From the NCBI RefSeq assembly GCF_001457415.1, contig NZ_LN881724.1:434001-498000 (forward strand): a stretch of DNA of 64,000 nt. The letters are read 5' to 3'. Position 1 is the stretch's first letter. The number at the start of each line of letters is the position of its first letter. The notes under the pieces are model-generated. The model saw only the letters and a list, made by a program, of their open reading frames with translations, was not told where the DNA came from and did no database searches. Positions 27,116 to 34,799 of this stretch are shown in pieces. Both the position numbers and the translations under genes were made by a program. The DNA is from Gorillibacterium timonense. Its GTDB lineage: Bacteria > Bacillota > Bacilli > Paenibacillales > NBRC-103111.

Positions 27116-27256
27116 AAGATCATCGAGGCGCATGGAAGGGATCCTTCGACGATTACTCGGCATGTCGTTGGTTCGAGTCCAACTTCCGCCACAAGGCGGA
27201 ATAGCTCAGTTGGTAGAGCGGCATAGGCCTTTCCGATACCCTTCCTCGATGATCTT
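27116..27256 (+). ncRNA. Y RNA with a circularly permuted tRNA-like module
   Basis: A perfect 13 bp closing stem pairs 27116-27128 (AAGATCATCGAGG) with 27244-27256, continued after a bulge by AAGGG (27136-27140) with CCCTT (27239-27243). Inside is a tRNA in permuted order: a T-arm with stem GTTGG/CCAAC and loop TTCGAGT; the 3' acceptor strand TTCCGCC; the linker ACAA; the 5' acceptor strand GGCGGAA; then TA and a D-arm with stem GCTC/GAGC and loop AGTTGGTA. The G18-G19 and T54-T55-C56 equivalents needed for the elbow are present. This matches bacterial Y RNAs, which bind Ro60 through the long stem and mimic tRNA through the other end. A hairpin at 27088-27111 precedes it. Confidence 0.85.
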
Positions 27257-27270
27257 CACAAGATGAATAG

Positions 27271-27382
27271 CCGGTGAGGCGTAGGGATGGGTTTCTTCGA
27301 ACTCAATCGACCCATGGAATTACCCGGGCAATACGGCAGGTTCGACTCCTGCAGTTGACCTATCCCGCCTTTTCCTCACCGG
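27271..27382 (+). ncRNA. Second structured RNA, probable second Y RNA, in the ro60 leader
   Basis: A perfect 9 bp closing stem pairs CCGGTGAGG (27271-27279) with CCTCACCGG (27374-27382). Inside, GGGAT (27284-27288) can pair with ATCCC (27362-27366), a hairpin ATGGGT/ACCCAT spans 27287-27315, and a perfect tRNA T-arm (GCAGG, loop TTCGACT, CCTGC) lies at 27336-27352. No D-arm or acceptor stem is visible, so the tRNA resemblance is partial. It ends about 25 bases before the Ro60 start codon. It may be a separate Y RNA, as in species with two, or a leader that lets Ro60 regulate its own mRNA. Confidence 0.6.
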
Positions 27383-27408
27383 TGAATCATGAAGGAGGAT
27401 GAGTCCGA

Positions 27409-28908
27409 ATGAGTATGGCCAAGAAATTGTTCGGTGCGGTAAGACCGGATATCGATAACAAGGATCATTATCCAGCGTTTACGCGCTCCCTCGAAGAGCG
27501 GTATCTACAGACGCTCTTAACCAATACGATGAGCAACACCTATTATGCGGATCAGAATGAACTGCTCAGCGATGCGGCACAGCTGCATCACGAAATCGCA
27601 GGCAGCAATCCGACGTTCATGGCAAAAGCGATTGTATTCGCCCGAAACGAAGGAGTGATGAGGCTCCAGCCTTTGTTTGGCCTTGCCATCCTCTCGATGT
27701 ATCGTTCGGATTTGTTTACCCGGATTTTCGCGCAGGTGGTGCGGATTCCTTCCGATTTGTCTGACTTCCTGACGATCCTGAATGGGCTTGGGCGAGGAGA
27801 AGGCGGCCGCGCCGTCAAGCGGCAGGTGAACCGCTTCTTATCCGGGATCACCGAATACTGGGCCGTCAAGTACAACGGACGTGGACGCGGATACAGCCTG
27901 GGGGACGCCATTGCGACGGCTCATCCGAAGCCGGAGGACTTGAAGCAGCAAGCCTTGTTCCGTTACTTGCGGGGGATGGAAGCCAACCTTGCTCTGCTTC
28001 CTCAGGTGGAAGCTCTGGAAAGGCTGAAACTTGCTTCGAACGAAGAGGAGCAAATCACGTGGATTGAACGCGGCAAGCTCCCGTATGAAACGGTTACCGG
28101 GGCGATCAAGCCGTCTAAGGCGGTCTGGGAAGCCTTGCTCTACCAAATGCCGACCTTCGCCCTGCTGCGGCATTTAAATGCTTTGCAGCGGGCCGGCGTC
28201 TTGGAGGATCAGCGCAACCTGGATTACGTGGTGAGCCGTTTGACCGATAAGCAGGCGCTGAAGAAAGCCAAGATTCTGCCGTTTCGGTTCGCGACAGCGT
28301 TCCATCAGGTGGAGCATCCGGAGCTTCGCGACGCTCTGCGGGAAGCGGTTGACCTCACGTTCGACAATCTGCCGGAGCTCGGAAATCGCACCGCGATTTT
28401 CCTAGACATCTCGGGCTCGATGAACGGTCAGTATCTGGAGATCGGCTCAGTCTTCGCGCTGGCGCTGTACCGAAAGACGAAGGGCAGCTCGCTGTTCTGG
28501 CTGTTCGATACGGAAGTGGTGGATGCAAAGCCCTCCCGCAAGGACAGCATCTTAACGCAGGCTGCGCACATCCATGCTCACGGAGGAACGGATACGGGGG
28601 CACCCGTTCGCCAATTGATCCGGGAGCGGAAGAAGGTCGATCACATCATCATCATTACCGATGAACAGCAGAACAGTGGCAGCCAGTTCTACGAACAGCT
28701 GAAGCTGTACCGCTCGAAGGTGAACCGGGACGTGTTGGCTTTCATCGTGGACATAGCCCCTTACCGACATGCGATGGTACCGGATGGAGATCCTCAAACC
28801 TATTACATTTATGGATGGAGCGATACCGTGCTGTCCTATATCGCCCAAACCGTGCAAGGTTATTCTTCACTGGTAGAGCGAGTAGATGAACTTCATGGCG
28901 ATAGTTAG
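27409..28908 (+). CDS. rsr: Ro60/Rsr orthologue, TROVE-domain RNA-binding protein
   Basis: 499 residues. The N-terminal TROVE domain of helical HEAT-like repeats (about 1-310) forms the ring that binds misfolded RNA ends and Y RNA. The C-terminal von Willebrand A domain (about 320-495) has an intact MIDAS: DISGSMNG near residue 333 and GGTDTGAP near 398. The ATG follows GAAGGAGGATG. In Deinococcus and Salmonella, Ro60 and Y RNA act with polynucleotide phosphorylase in degrading or scanning structured RNA. Two structured RNAs directly upstream and RlaP downstream show that this protein belongs to the RNA repair island. Confidence 0.95.
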   Translation: MSMAKKLFGAVRPDIDNKDHYPAFTRSLEERYLQTLLTNTMSNTYYADQNELLSDAAQLHHEIAGSNPTFMAKAIVFARNEGVMRLQPLFGLAILSMYRSDLFTRIFAQVVRIPSDLSDFLTILNGLGRGEGGRAVKRQVNRFLSGITEYWAVKYNGRGRGYSLGDAIATAHPKPEDLKQQALFRYLRGMEANLALLPQVEALERLKLASNEEEQITWIERGKLPYETVTGAIKPSKAVWEALLYQMPTFALLRHLNALQRAGVLEDQRNLDYVVSRLTDKQALKKAKILPFRFATAFHQVEHPELRDALREAVDLTFDNLPELGNRTAIFLDISGSMNGQYLEIGSVFALALYRKTKGSSLFWLFDTEVVDAKPSRKDSILTQAAHIHAHGGTDTGAPVRQLIRERKKVDHIIIITDEQQNSGSQFYEQLKLYRSKVNRDVLAFIVDIAPYRHAMVPDGDPQTYYIYGWSDTVLSYIAQTVQGYSSLVERVDELHGDS

Positions 28909-28988
28909 GAATCAAAAGCACTGTGATAGCTGACCCTGGCCTATTTCAGAAGCCAGGTGAGATGACAAAGGAAAAGGAGGAGAAGCAA

Positions 28989-29777
28989 ATGCGAAATGTT
29001 AACCAGGAGATCATGGAGGAGCTGGAACGAATCGAGCGGGAAGAAAGCGTTCGGATTGTGTATGCCTGTGAATCGGGGAGCCGCGCCTGGGGCTTCCCCT
29101 CGAAGGATAGCGATTACGACGTTCGATTCCTCTACATCAGATCGGAGGACTGGTATCTATCCATCTATGACAAGCGGGACGTGATCGAACGGCCGATCAG
29201 CGACAAGCTGGACATTAACGGATGGGATATGAAGAAGGCACTGAATCTGTTCCGCAAATCGAACCCGCCGCTGCTCGAATGGCTCCAGTCTCCAATTGTC
29301 TATCGGGAGAATCGTCTGATAACGGAGCAAATCCGCCGCATCTCGGCTTGTACGTTCTCTCCAAGGTCATGCACCTATCACTACCTGCATATGGCGAAGG
29401 GAAACTATCGGGAATACCTGCAGGGAGATCAGGTGAAGATCAAAAAATACTTTTATGTTCTTCGCCCGATCTTGGCTTGCGATTGGATTGGCAAGTATAA
29501 CACGATGCCGCCTATCGAATTCGATCGGCTCGTCGATGCTTTAATCCCGAAGGGAAGCGAGCTTCAGGAGGTTGTTCTTGATCTGCTGACCCGCAAAAAA
29601 GCGGGAGACGAGATGGATTACGAACCCCGGATCAGCCCGATCAACGAATTTTTGGAAGAGAAACTCGCCTATTACGAACAGAAGGCATCCGAATTGCAGA
29701 CGGCTGGCGGAGATCAGGAACGGCAGCTTGACGACCTGTTCCGGTCGGTGCTGAGGGGCGTATGGCAAGCAGCCTAA
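28989..29777 (+). CDS. RlaP-type nucleotidyltransferase of RNA repair loci
   Basis: 262 residues from the ATG after AAAGGAGGAGAAG. The DNA polymerase beta-like fold has the signature CESGSRAWGFPSKDSDYDVRFLY, combining the Gly-Ser and Asp-x-Asp metal-binding pairs, and a later acidic stretch. This is the RlaP (YcgL-type nucleotidyltransferase) family, which comparative genomics links to RNA ligases and RNA repair. The exact reaction is unknown; end modification or nucleotide addition to broken RNA is the usual proposal. It follows ro60 by about 80 bases and probably shares its transcript. Confidence 0.85.
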   Translation: MRNVNQEIMEELERIEREESVRIVYACESGSRAWGFPSKDSDYDVRFLYIRSEDWYLSIYDKRDVIERPISDKLDINGWDMKKALNLFRKSNPPLLEWLQSPIVYRENRLITEQIRRISACTFSPRSCTYHYLHMAKGNYREYLQGDQVKIKKYFYVLRPILACDWIGKYNTMPPIEFDRLVDALIPKGSELQEVVLDLLTRKKAGDEMDYEPRISPINEFLEEKLAYYEQKASELQTAGGDQERQLDDLFRSVLRGVWQAA

Positions 29778-29818
29778 GCATCCATCACAACCTGCATCCG
29801 TAATCCGAAGAGAGTAAG

Positions 29819-29827
29819 TGGTATAAT
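29819..29827 (+). promoter_or_regulatory. Extended -10 promoter
   Basis: TG at 29819, one base, then a perfect TATAAT at 29822-29827, about 85 bases before the next start codon. No clear -35 is seen, as is common for extended -10 promoters. It could drive the 29911 gene independently of ro60-rlaP. Confidence 0.45.
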
Positions 29828-29910
29828 GGCTAGTAGTATACCCTTTCTCTTTTTTGAGGACCATTTTACAGAGAATCATGCCTTGCATAGGGACATAAAT
29901 AGGGGGCTTC

Positions 29911-30705
29911 ATGGAGCAGAACGCGACAAACGAATCTTTTCTGGCAAAGGTGAAGACTTTGATTCAGATGCATAAGGAAGGTCTACTCGGCGGTGAGATT
30001 ATGCCGGAGGATGCCTTGCTTGGAATCGTAGCCGAAGTCGAGCTGCCGGATGTGCTGACATTGGGAATGGCGCTAAACTATCAGAGAAACGCTTATTCGC
30101 TGTGGCAATCCGTCGCGCAGACTTATCGGGATGAGAGGACGAGATGGGTTTTCCAGCCGGTAGCGGCTGCTCAAAGCAGCCTTGACGAGCTGCGGGCGGC
30201 GCTGCTTTCGTATCGGGTAGCTTTACAGCCCAATCGACATCCGGAGATCTGGCAAAAGGTCTCACGAGGAATCGTTCAATCTTCTGAATCGGGTGACGTC
30301 AGGGGATTGCTTGAAATCGCCCAGTACAACATTGCACGCTTAAAAATCATCATGCAGGTTACTCACAAAGCGGATTTTCCCTATCTATCCGGTCCGAAAA
30401 TCTTCAATTACTGGCTGTATGCGATGGAGACTTACACAGGGGTTAAGTGGAAGTCTCGCGAGCTGATTACGGTTGCTCCGGATACGCATATTCTGAAGGC
30501 TACGGTTACATTGGGACTATGTCCTTCGGGTGTCCTGAATGGGAGTGCCGAAGACAGGAAGACGGTCTCCGAGGCATGGGAGAGTGCCTTGCTCGGCAGC
30601 GGCTTGGCGCCGATTGACGTTCACACTCCATTATGGCTGTGGAGCCGCGCGGGATTTCCGCCGTTATCCATCCAGTCGGGTGGGATCAAGAGGGGACAAC
30701 CTTGA
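29911..30705 (+). CDS. Conserved protein of the RNA repair island, possibly with an HhH-GPD-like fold
   Basis: 264 residues, not firmly recognised. It is mainly helical. Three segments recall helix-hairpin-helix base-excision glycosylases: LSGPKIFNYWLY (a degenerate hairpin), APDTHILKATVTLGLC (similar to the VDTHVxRVxxRLG of EndoIII-like enzymes) and IDVHTPLWLWSR. If this is right, it may act on damaged nucleic acid. No iron-sulphur cluster cysteines and no clear catalytic Lys are seen. It has a possible promoter of its own but the same orientation as rlaP. Whether it belongs to the RNA repair system is inference from position. Confidence 0.45.
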   Translation: MEQNATNESFLAKVKTLIQMHKEGLLGGEIMPEDALLGIVAEVELPDVLTLGMALNYQRNAYSLWQSVAQTYRDERTRWVFQPVAAAQSSLDELRAALLSYRVALQPNRHPEIWQKVSRGIVQSSESGDVRGLLEIAQYNIARLKIIMQVTHKADFPYLSGPKIFNYWLYAMETYTGVKWKSRELITVAPDTHILKATVTLGLCPSGVLNGSAEDRKTVSEAWESALLGSGLAPIDVHTPLWLWSRAGFPPLSIQSGGIKRGQP

Positions 30706-30784
30706 CTTGAAGGAACAGCAGGATAAAGAGTGCGGCGACAAGCAGAGCTCCAATGACAAGAGGAGATGAGTGTTTTCTTCTCAT
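30686..30784 (-). CDS. Candidate 32-residue single-span membrane protein
   Basis: A short frame, MRRKHSSPLVIGALLVAALF then ILLFLQ and a polar tail, with GGAAAGG about 10 bases before the ATG. It has a basic N-terminus and one hydrophobic span (about 9-26). It begins 36 bases after the stop of the ABC-2 permease and would be the last gene of that operon. It overlaps the end of the convergent 29911 gene by 20 bases. It could be a small transporter-associated subunit. No homologue is known to me. Confidence 0.45.
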   Translation of the reverse strand: MRRKHSSPLVIGALLVAALFILLFLQVKVVPS

Positions 30785-30820
30785 CGATCATCTACCTTTC
30801 CGAAGTTCTATAGTGGGTTA

Positions 30821-31621
30821 CTAGTTTGCTGGTATATCACGCCGATTGAACACGAATAAGGTGACGGATATACAGACCGCCAATACGGCGATTGGAGTCA
30901 GTGTCGTAAGGAGGTGATAGCTGATTCCAGATAGATGGCCGGGGGAATTCTTGACGAAGATGGTGGAAAAGGAAAAGACCCGGGTCACTAAGGAATAATC
31001 GGATATCGCCTTCAGCAGCGGAACAGCGGAATCTTTCCAGTAGCCATAGATGATGAAATTTCCAAATACGAACACAAAGGTTAAGATCGTTGAGAACGAG
31101 GTTTTGCGGACGAGGAACCCGACCATAAGCGAAAACGCAGCAAATGCCGTCAAATAGAGAACGTGATAAGCCATCGCGCGGAGGATCAGCCAAGCCTTAT
31201 CTCCCATCTCAGCCGTTCCGATATCTCCGCCTGTAAGGAGCGCGAGCAGGTAGAACACGAACATGAACCCTGCATAGAATTGAACCGTCAGGACGATATT
31301 CACTTTCACGACCGTGAGAAGCTTCCCCCAGAAGTAGGCGCTGCGGCTCGTCCCGGAGGCGATGACGGTTTTGACGGTGCCGGATTCAAAGCCTTCGGTT
31401 GCGAAGAAGCAAACATAGAGAGGGAGAATGAAATAGAGGAAGATCGAGAGCGGCATGATGGAGCCTAATGGCTCCAGAAGGTAGGCGGCGGAAATTTCGC
31501 CAGCGGCGGACCACATCCAGAAGACCATTGCCGCGCTTATCGCCACCAGCAAAAAGGAAACGGACTTGTACGTGGCATCTTTGCGTAGATAGAAACGCTC
31601 AGCCTGCAAAAAGCTTCTCAT
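30821..31621 (-). CDS. ABC-2 type transporter permease
   Basis: 266 residues with about six membrane helices, the first near residues 22-42, and a helical arrangement typical of ABC-2 exporters of the lantibiotic-immunity or bacitracin type. The start ATGA overlaps the stop of its ATPase gene. It is in an operon order of response regulator, kinase, ATPase, permease, small membrane protein. It likely exports or expels a membrane-active peptide under control of the LytTR system upstream. Confidence 0.82.
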   Translation of the reverse strand: MRSFLQAERFYLRKDATYKSVSFLLVAISAAMVFWMWSAAGEISAAYLLEPLGSIMPLSIFLYFILPLYVCFFATEGFESGTVKTVIASGTSRSAYFWGKLLTVVKVNIVLTVQFYAGFMFVFYLLALLTGGDIGTAEMGDKAWLILRAMAYHVLYLTAFAAFSLMVGFLVRKTSFSTILTFVFVFGNFIIYGYWKDSAVPLLKAISDYSLVTRVFSFSTIFVKNSPGHLSGISYHLLTTLTPIAVLAVCISVTLFVFNRRDIPAN

Positions 31622-32538
31622 CCCCGTTCCTCCTTAATCAAATTCCGATAGTAAGTCTCCAGACTCGGAGATGTTACCGCAACATGATCGATCGGAATGC
31701 CGTGATGGAGGAGGGTCGCCATCGCTTGTTCGATGCTGACCGGATCGGCTGGCACGCGGAGCTCTCCGGTATCCTCCCGGACGATCACCGAAACGAGGAA
31801 CTTGTCCTGGAGCAGCTTTGCCGCCTCGGCGGGCTGTGACGTTCGAATGCAGATGTATCTCTCGTCCGATAGGGTCAATTCATCGGACGTCATCTCTCGC
31901 AGCATGCGGCCTTTGTGGATGAAGCCGAACCGGGTGGCGAGCAGTTGCAGCTCGCTTAGAAAGTGGCTTGAGATGAGGATCGCCACTCTTTTCTCCTTGG
32001 CAAGGCGAGTCAATAGCTCGCGCACATCGGCAATGCCTGATGGATCAAGACCATTGATCGGCTCATCCAGAACCAAGAAGGCCGGATCGTGGAGCAGGGC
32101 GACCGCAAGAGCCAATCGCTGGCGCATCCCGAGTGAAAAGTCGCCGACTTTTTTACCGCCAGTCTCTTCCAAGTTCACTTCCCGCAATGCTCTGTCAATC
32201 GCGGTTGTGTCTGTCAGCTGATATAAACGGCGATAGAACTCCAGGTTGTTTCTTGCGCTCATCTCCGCATAGAGAGCAGGCGTTTCAATCATGAACCCGA
32301 TGCGCTTTCGCCTCTCGTTCAACTGATGGGGCTCCGTTTCCCCAAAGAGAGCCAGACTTCCCCGATTCGGGCGTGCGAGGTTGCCGATGATCCTCATGAG
32401 GGTCGTTTTCCCGGCGCCATTCTCGCCGATCAACCCATAGATTTCGCCCGCATGAATGGACAGGCTCACATTATCCAGAGCATAGGAAGTCCCGTATTGT
32501 TTCGTGAGGTTTGTGGCCTTTAGTACACATGTTGTCAA
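31618..32538 (-). CDS. ABC transporter ATP-binding protein, bacitracin/lantibiotic type
   Basis: 306 residues from a TTG start with AAAGGGG upstream; the ATG a few bases later is out of frame. Walker A is GENGAGKTT, the signature is FSLGMRQRLALAVALL (SLGM form) and Walker B is FLVLDEPINGLDPSG. The SLGM signature and the extra C-terminal domain of about 90 residues are typical of the BcrA/NisF-like subfamily of self-protection exporters. It forms the transporter with the permease encoded downstream. Confidence 0.88.
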   Translation of the reverse strand: MTTCVLKATNLTKQYGTSYALDNVSLSIHAGEIYGLIGENGAGKTTLMRIIGNLARPNRGSLALFGETEPHQLNERRKRIGFMIETPALYAEMSARNNLEFYRRLYQLTDTTAIDRALREVNLEETGGKKVGDFSLGMRQRLALAVALLHDPAFLVLDEPINGLDPSGIADVRELLTRLAKEKRVAILISSHFLSELQLLATRFGFIHKGRMLREMTSDELTLSDERYICIRTSQPAEAAKLLQDKFLVSVIVREDTGELRVPADPVSIEQAMATLLHHGIPIDHVAVTSPSLETYYRNLIKEERG

Positions 32539-32628
32539 GATCGCTGCCCCTTTCCATTGGATGCGTTCAGTATAGCGGGTTGCACCGCTGTCCGAACGGC
32601 CGTTGTCAAAGTTGGGGCAGTTCTTGTT

Positions 32629-33927
32629 TTATTTGGCCGAGCGCTGCACGTTGAACAAGACGACCTCGAGCTGGAATACGCCGCCTTCATAAGAAATATC
32701 CAATAGGCCGTGATTCTTCTCAACCATATCCCGAATGCTCTCAAGCCCAATCCCATGTGCGCTCGGACCTGATTTCGTAGAGCGCACTCGGCCGGTAAGG
32801 TCGGTGCGAATCGTCCCGCTATACGGATTCTCCATCCGGAGAAACAAGCTTTCCTTGTCATAGTGGATTTGAATGGTGAGGCAAGGTCTGCCGGTGTCCA
32901 TCCTTTTGCAGGCTTCGATGGCATTGTCCAGTGCGTTTCCCAAAATGACGCTCACCGTGATCGGGTCCAGCATCACATCGGCCGGACAACGGAGGTCGAG
33001 CTCGATCGGGATATTCGCTTCCGCCGCCAGCTGCAGCTTGTAATTGAGGATGGAATCGATGGCGATATGGCCGCTATGGGCGATACTTCGCGTCGAGCTG
33101 AAGCTGCTTAACAGCGTCTCAACGGTCTCCTGCCCCACGGACACATTGCCGGCTTCCAGCTCTGCCTGAAGTCCCGTGAGAATGTTTTTGAAGTCATGAC
33201 GAAAGCGCAAGGTTTCTCTTTGCGCGGCTTCGGCCTGCTTGTACTGCCTGGCGTAATAATCGATCTGCTGCTCCAGCAGCAGCGTTTGCTTTTCTTTGGA
33301 ATGCTTGTACAGCACATGATCGCAAATCATCACAACGAAATAGTTCAGGAACACAAGTCCGACGGAAAGGGAAAGGTAGATATCCATCCTTCCGGGTTCG
33401 ACAGAACGGCTCAAGCCGTAGATGCTGACCAAGCTCAGCAGTGGAGACAGGATCAGAAGAGCCCAATACCCCGCTGACATGACTCCTTCGCCATAAGAGG
33501 TGCCTATTCGCACAGCCGCATATCCCAGTGTCATCAGGATGACCTTGGAGATGAACAGACTCAAGACGTAGAGGGCCGTCGAATTCTTATCGAAGAGGGT
33601 CATTAAGAGGATTTGCGCCAGGAAATCGCTCAGCAGGATCATCGCACCGATAAAAGCAGCGGCTCCGATGCGCCAGGGGATTCTCTTTTTGTAAAAACAA
33701 GTTAAGAGGACGAGCAGCATCACATTCAGGAGAAGTGTCACAGAGCCTGGAAGGGGGGCGAAATACAGGCCGCCGCTTATGGCGCAGTATAGCGCATACA
33801 GCAGTAGGATATAGATGGGCTTCCTCATTCGGCAACCGAGACAACGATTGTAAAAGTGGTGAACGACAGCGGCGATCACCGGAAAGGTCTCCAGATAAAC
33901 CAGATCCTCGATCATTACCTCACGCAA
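32629..33927 (-). CDS. Sensor histidine kinase, AgrC/ComD-like GHKL type
   Basis: 432 residues from a TTG eight bases after AGGAGG, overlapping the response regulator gene by eight bases. There are six or so N-terminal helices (to about residue 210), then the phosphoacceptor in FRHDFKNILTGL and a GHKL ATPase domain with VILGNALDNAIEAC (N-box) and GIGLESIRDMVEKNHG (G-box). This membrane architecture is that of peptide-pheromone receptors. No precursor peptide gene is seen next to it, so the signal may be an antimicrobial peptide or a lipid stress. Confidence 0.88.
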   Translation of the reverse strand: MREVMIEDLVYLETFPVIAAVVHHFYNRCLGCRMRKPIYILLLYALYCAISGGLYFAPLPGSVTLLLNVMLLVLLTCFYKKRIPWRIGAAAFIGAMILLSDFLAQILLMTLFDKNSTALYVLSLFISKVILMTLGYAAVRIGTSYGEGVMSAGYWALLILSPLLSLVSIYGLSRSVEPGRMDIYLSLSVGLVFLNYFVVMICDHVLYKHSKEKQTLLLEQQIDYYARQYKQAEAAQRETLRFRHDFKNILTGLQAELEAGNVSVGQETVETLLSSFSSTRSIAHSGHIAIDSILNYKLQLAAEANIPIELDLRCPADVMLDPITVSVILGNALDNAIEACKRMDTGRPCLTIQIHYDKESLFLRMENPYSGTIRTDLTGRVRSTKSGPSAHGIGLESIRDMVEKNHGLLDISYEGGVFQLEVVLFNVQRSAK

Positions 33928-34657
33928 AAAAATTCCTCCTGTAAGCCAGATAAGCGTCCTTCACGGCAGACCTGCGACTTCCGCTGACCGGAATGGCGGA
34001 ATTGTTGACGAGGATCAGCGATTCACTCGTTACCTCTTTTACATAACGCAGGTTGACCAGATAAGATTGATGGGTTCGGACAAAATCGGGCACGGGCAGC
34101 TTGAGCTCTTCTTCATTTAAAACCCCGTAGTAGTCGATGATGCCCTCTGTCGTATGCAGGTGAATCTTTCGGATTTTGCTTTCAAAATAGAGCAGACTCT
34201 TCAAGGGCAACAGCAACTCGCGTCCTTTCTGGGAAACCGAAAATACCTTCCGCTTTCCTTCCTGGCGGCGGCGTATCGTCTTGAGGATCGCCTTTTCCAA
34301 TTGTACGGAGAACTCGTCCCGGCGGATCGGCTTGTCCAGGAAGGCGAAGGGTTGAACGTCAAAGAGCTCGCGATAATACGAATCGTGACTTGAAATGTAC
34401 AGCAGCAGGACCGTATCGTTGTCGTCGCTTGAACGGAGCTTCTGTCCGGCCATGATTCCGTCCATTCCCTTCATTTCGATGTCCATCAGTACGATGTCAA
34501 AGGGACAATGGTCCTTAATGGCTTCGCAAAATGTCTCGCCGGAATAAAAGATGTTGGTTTCGATCCGTTCGGCAAAGCGGGGTTGAAGCTGGAGCAGCAG
34601 CTCTTCGATGCGTTCGGTATCAGGCAGGTTGTCGTCGCAAATCGCGATAGGAATCAT
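33920..34657 (-). CDS. LytTR-family response regulator
   Basis: 245 residues. The receiver domain begins IPIAICDDNLPD, with the phosphorylated Asp in IVLMDIEMKGMDG and Lys in FLDKPIR. The C-terminal LytTR domain (about 140-240) has LLPLKSLLYFESKIRKIHLHT and FVRTHQSYLVNLRYV. It is the first gene of a run with the GHKL kinase, ATPase and permease, so the operon is likely autoregulated through LytTR direct repeats. I could not pick out clear repeats by eye in the 140 bases upstream. Confidence 0.9.
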   Translation of the reverse strand: MIPIAICDDNLPDTERIEELLLQLQPRFAERIETNIFYSGETFCEAIKDHCPFDIVLMDIEMKGMDGIMAGQKLRSSDDNDTVLLLYISSHDSYYRELFDVQPFAFLDKPIRRDEFSVQLEKAILKTIRRRQEGKRKVFSVSQKGRELLLPLKSLLYFESKIRKIHLHTTEGIIDYYGVLNEEELKLPVPDFVRTHQSYLVNLRYVKEVTSESLILVNNSAIPVSGSRRSAVKDAYLAYRRNFFA

Positions 34658-34799
34658 TTCGAAGCCTCCGAGGGGGATAGTCTCTCTTTCTTTTTACCTG
34701 TCGACATGAAAAATGTAAACACTCCTTATTAAGATCGGAGCCTCCTGCCGCCGATAATAGGAGAGTACCGAAGAAAACCCTCCGAAGGGAAATGCCGAC

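Noticed and set aside
26965..27192. N-terminal extension of the larger WYL gene
   Set aside because: It is the antisense of the tRNA-like RNA and gives the peptide EVGLEPTTC typical of false tRNA-antisense frames. The ATG at 26964 has a good ribosome site.
27160..27225. Ordinary tRNA gene
   Set aside because: The 3' half precedes the 5' half, no anticodon stem-loop can be formed, and a long external stem encloses the module. A permuted tRNA mimic fits better.
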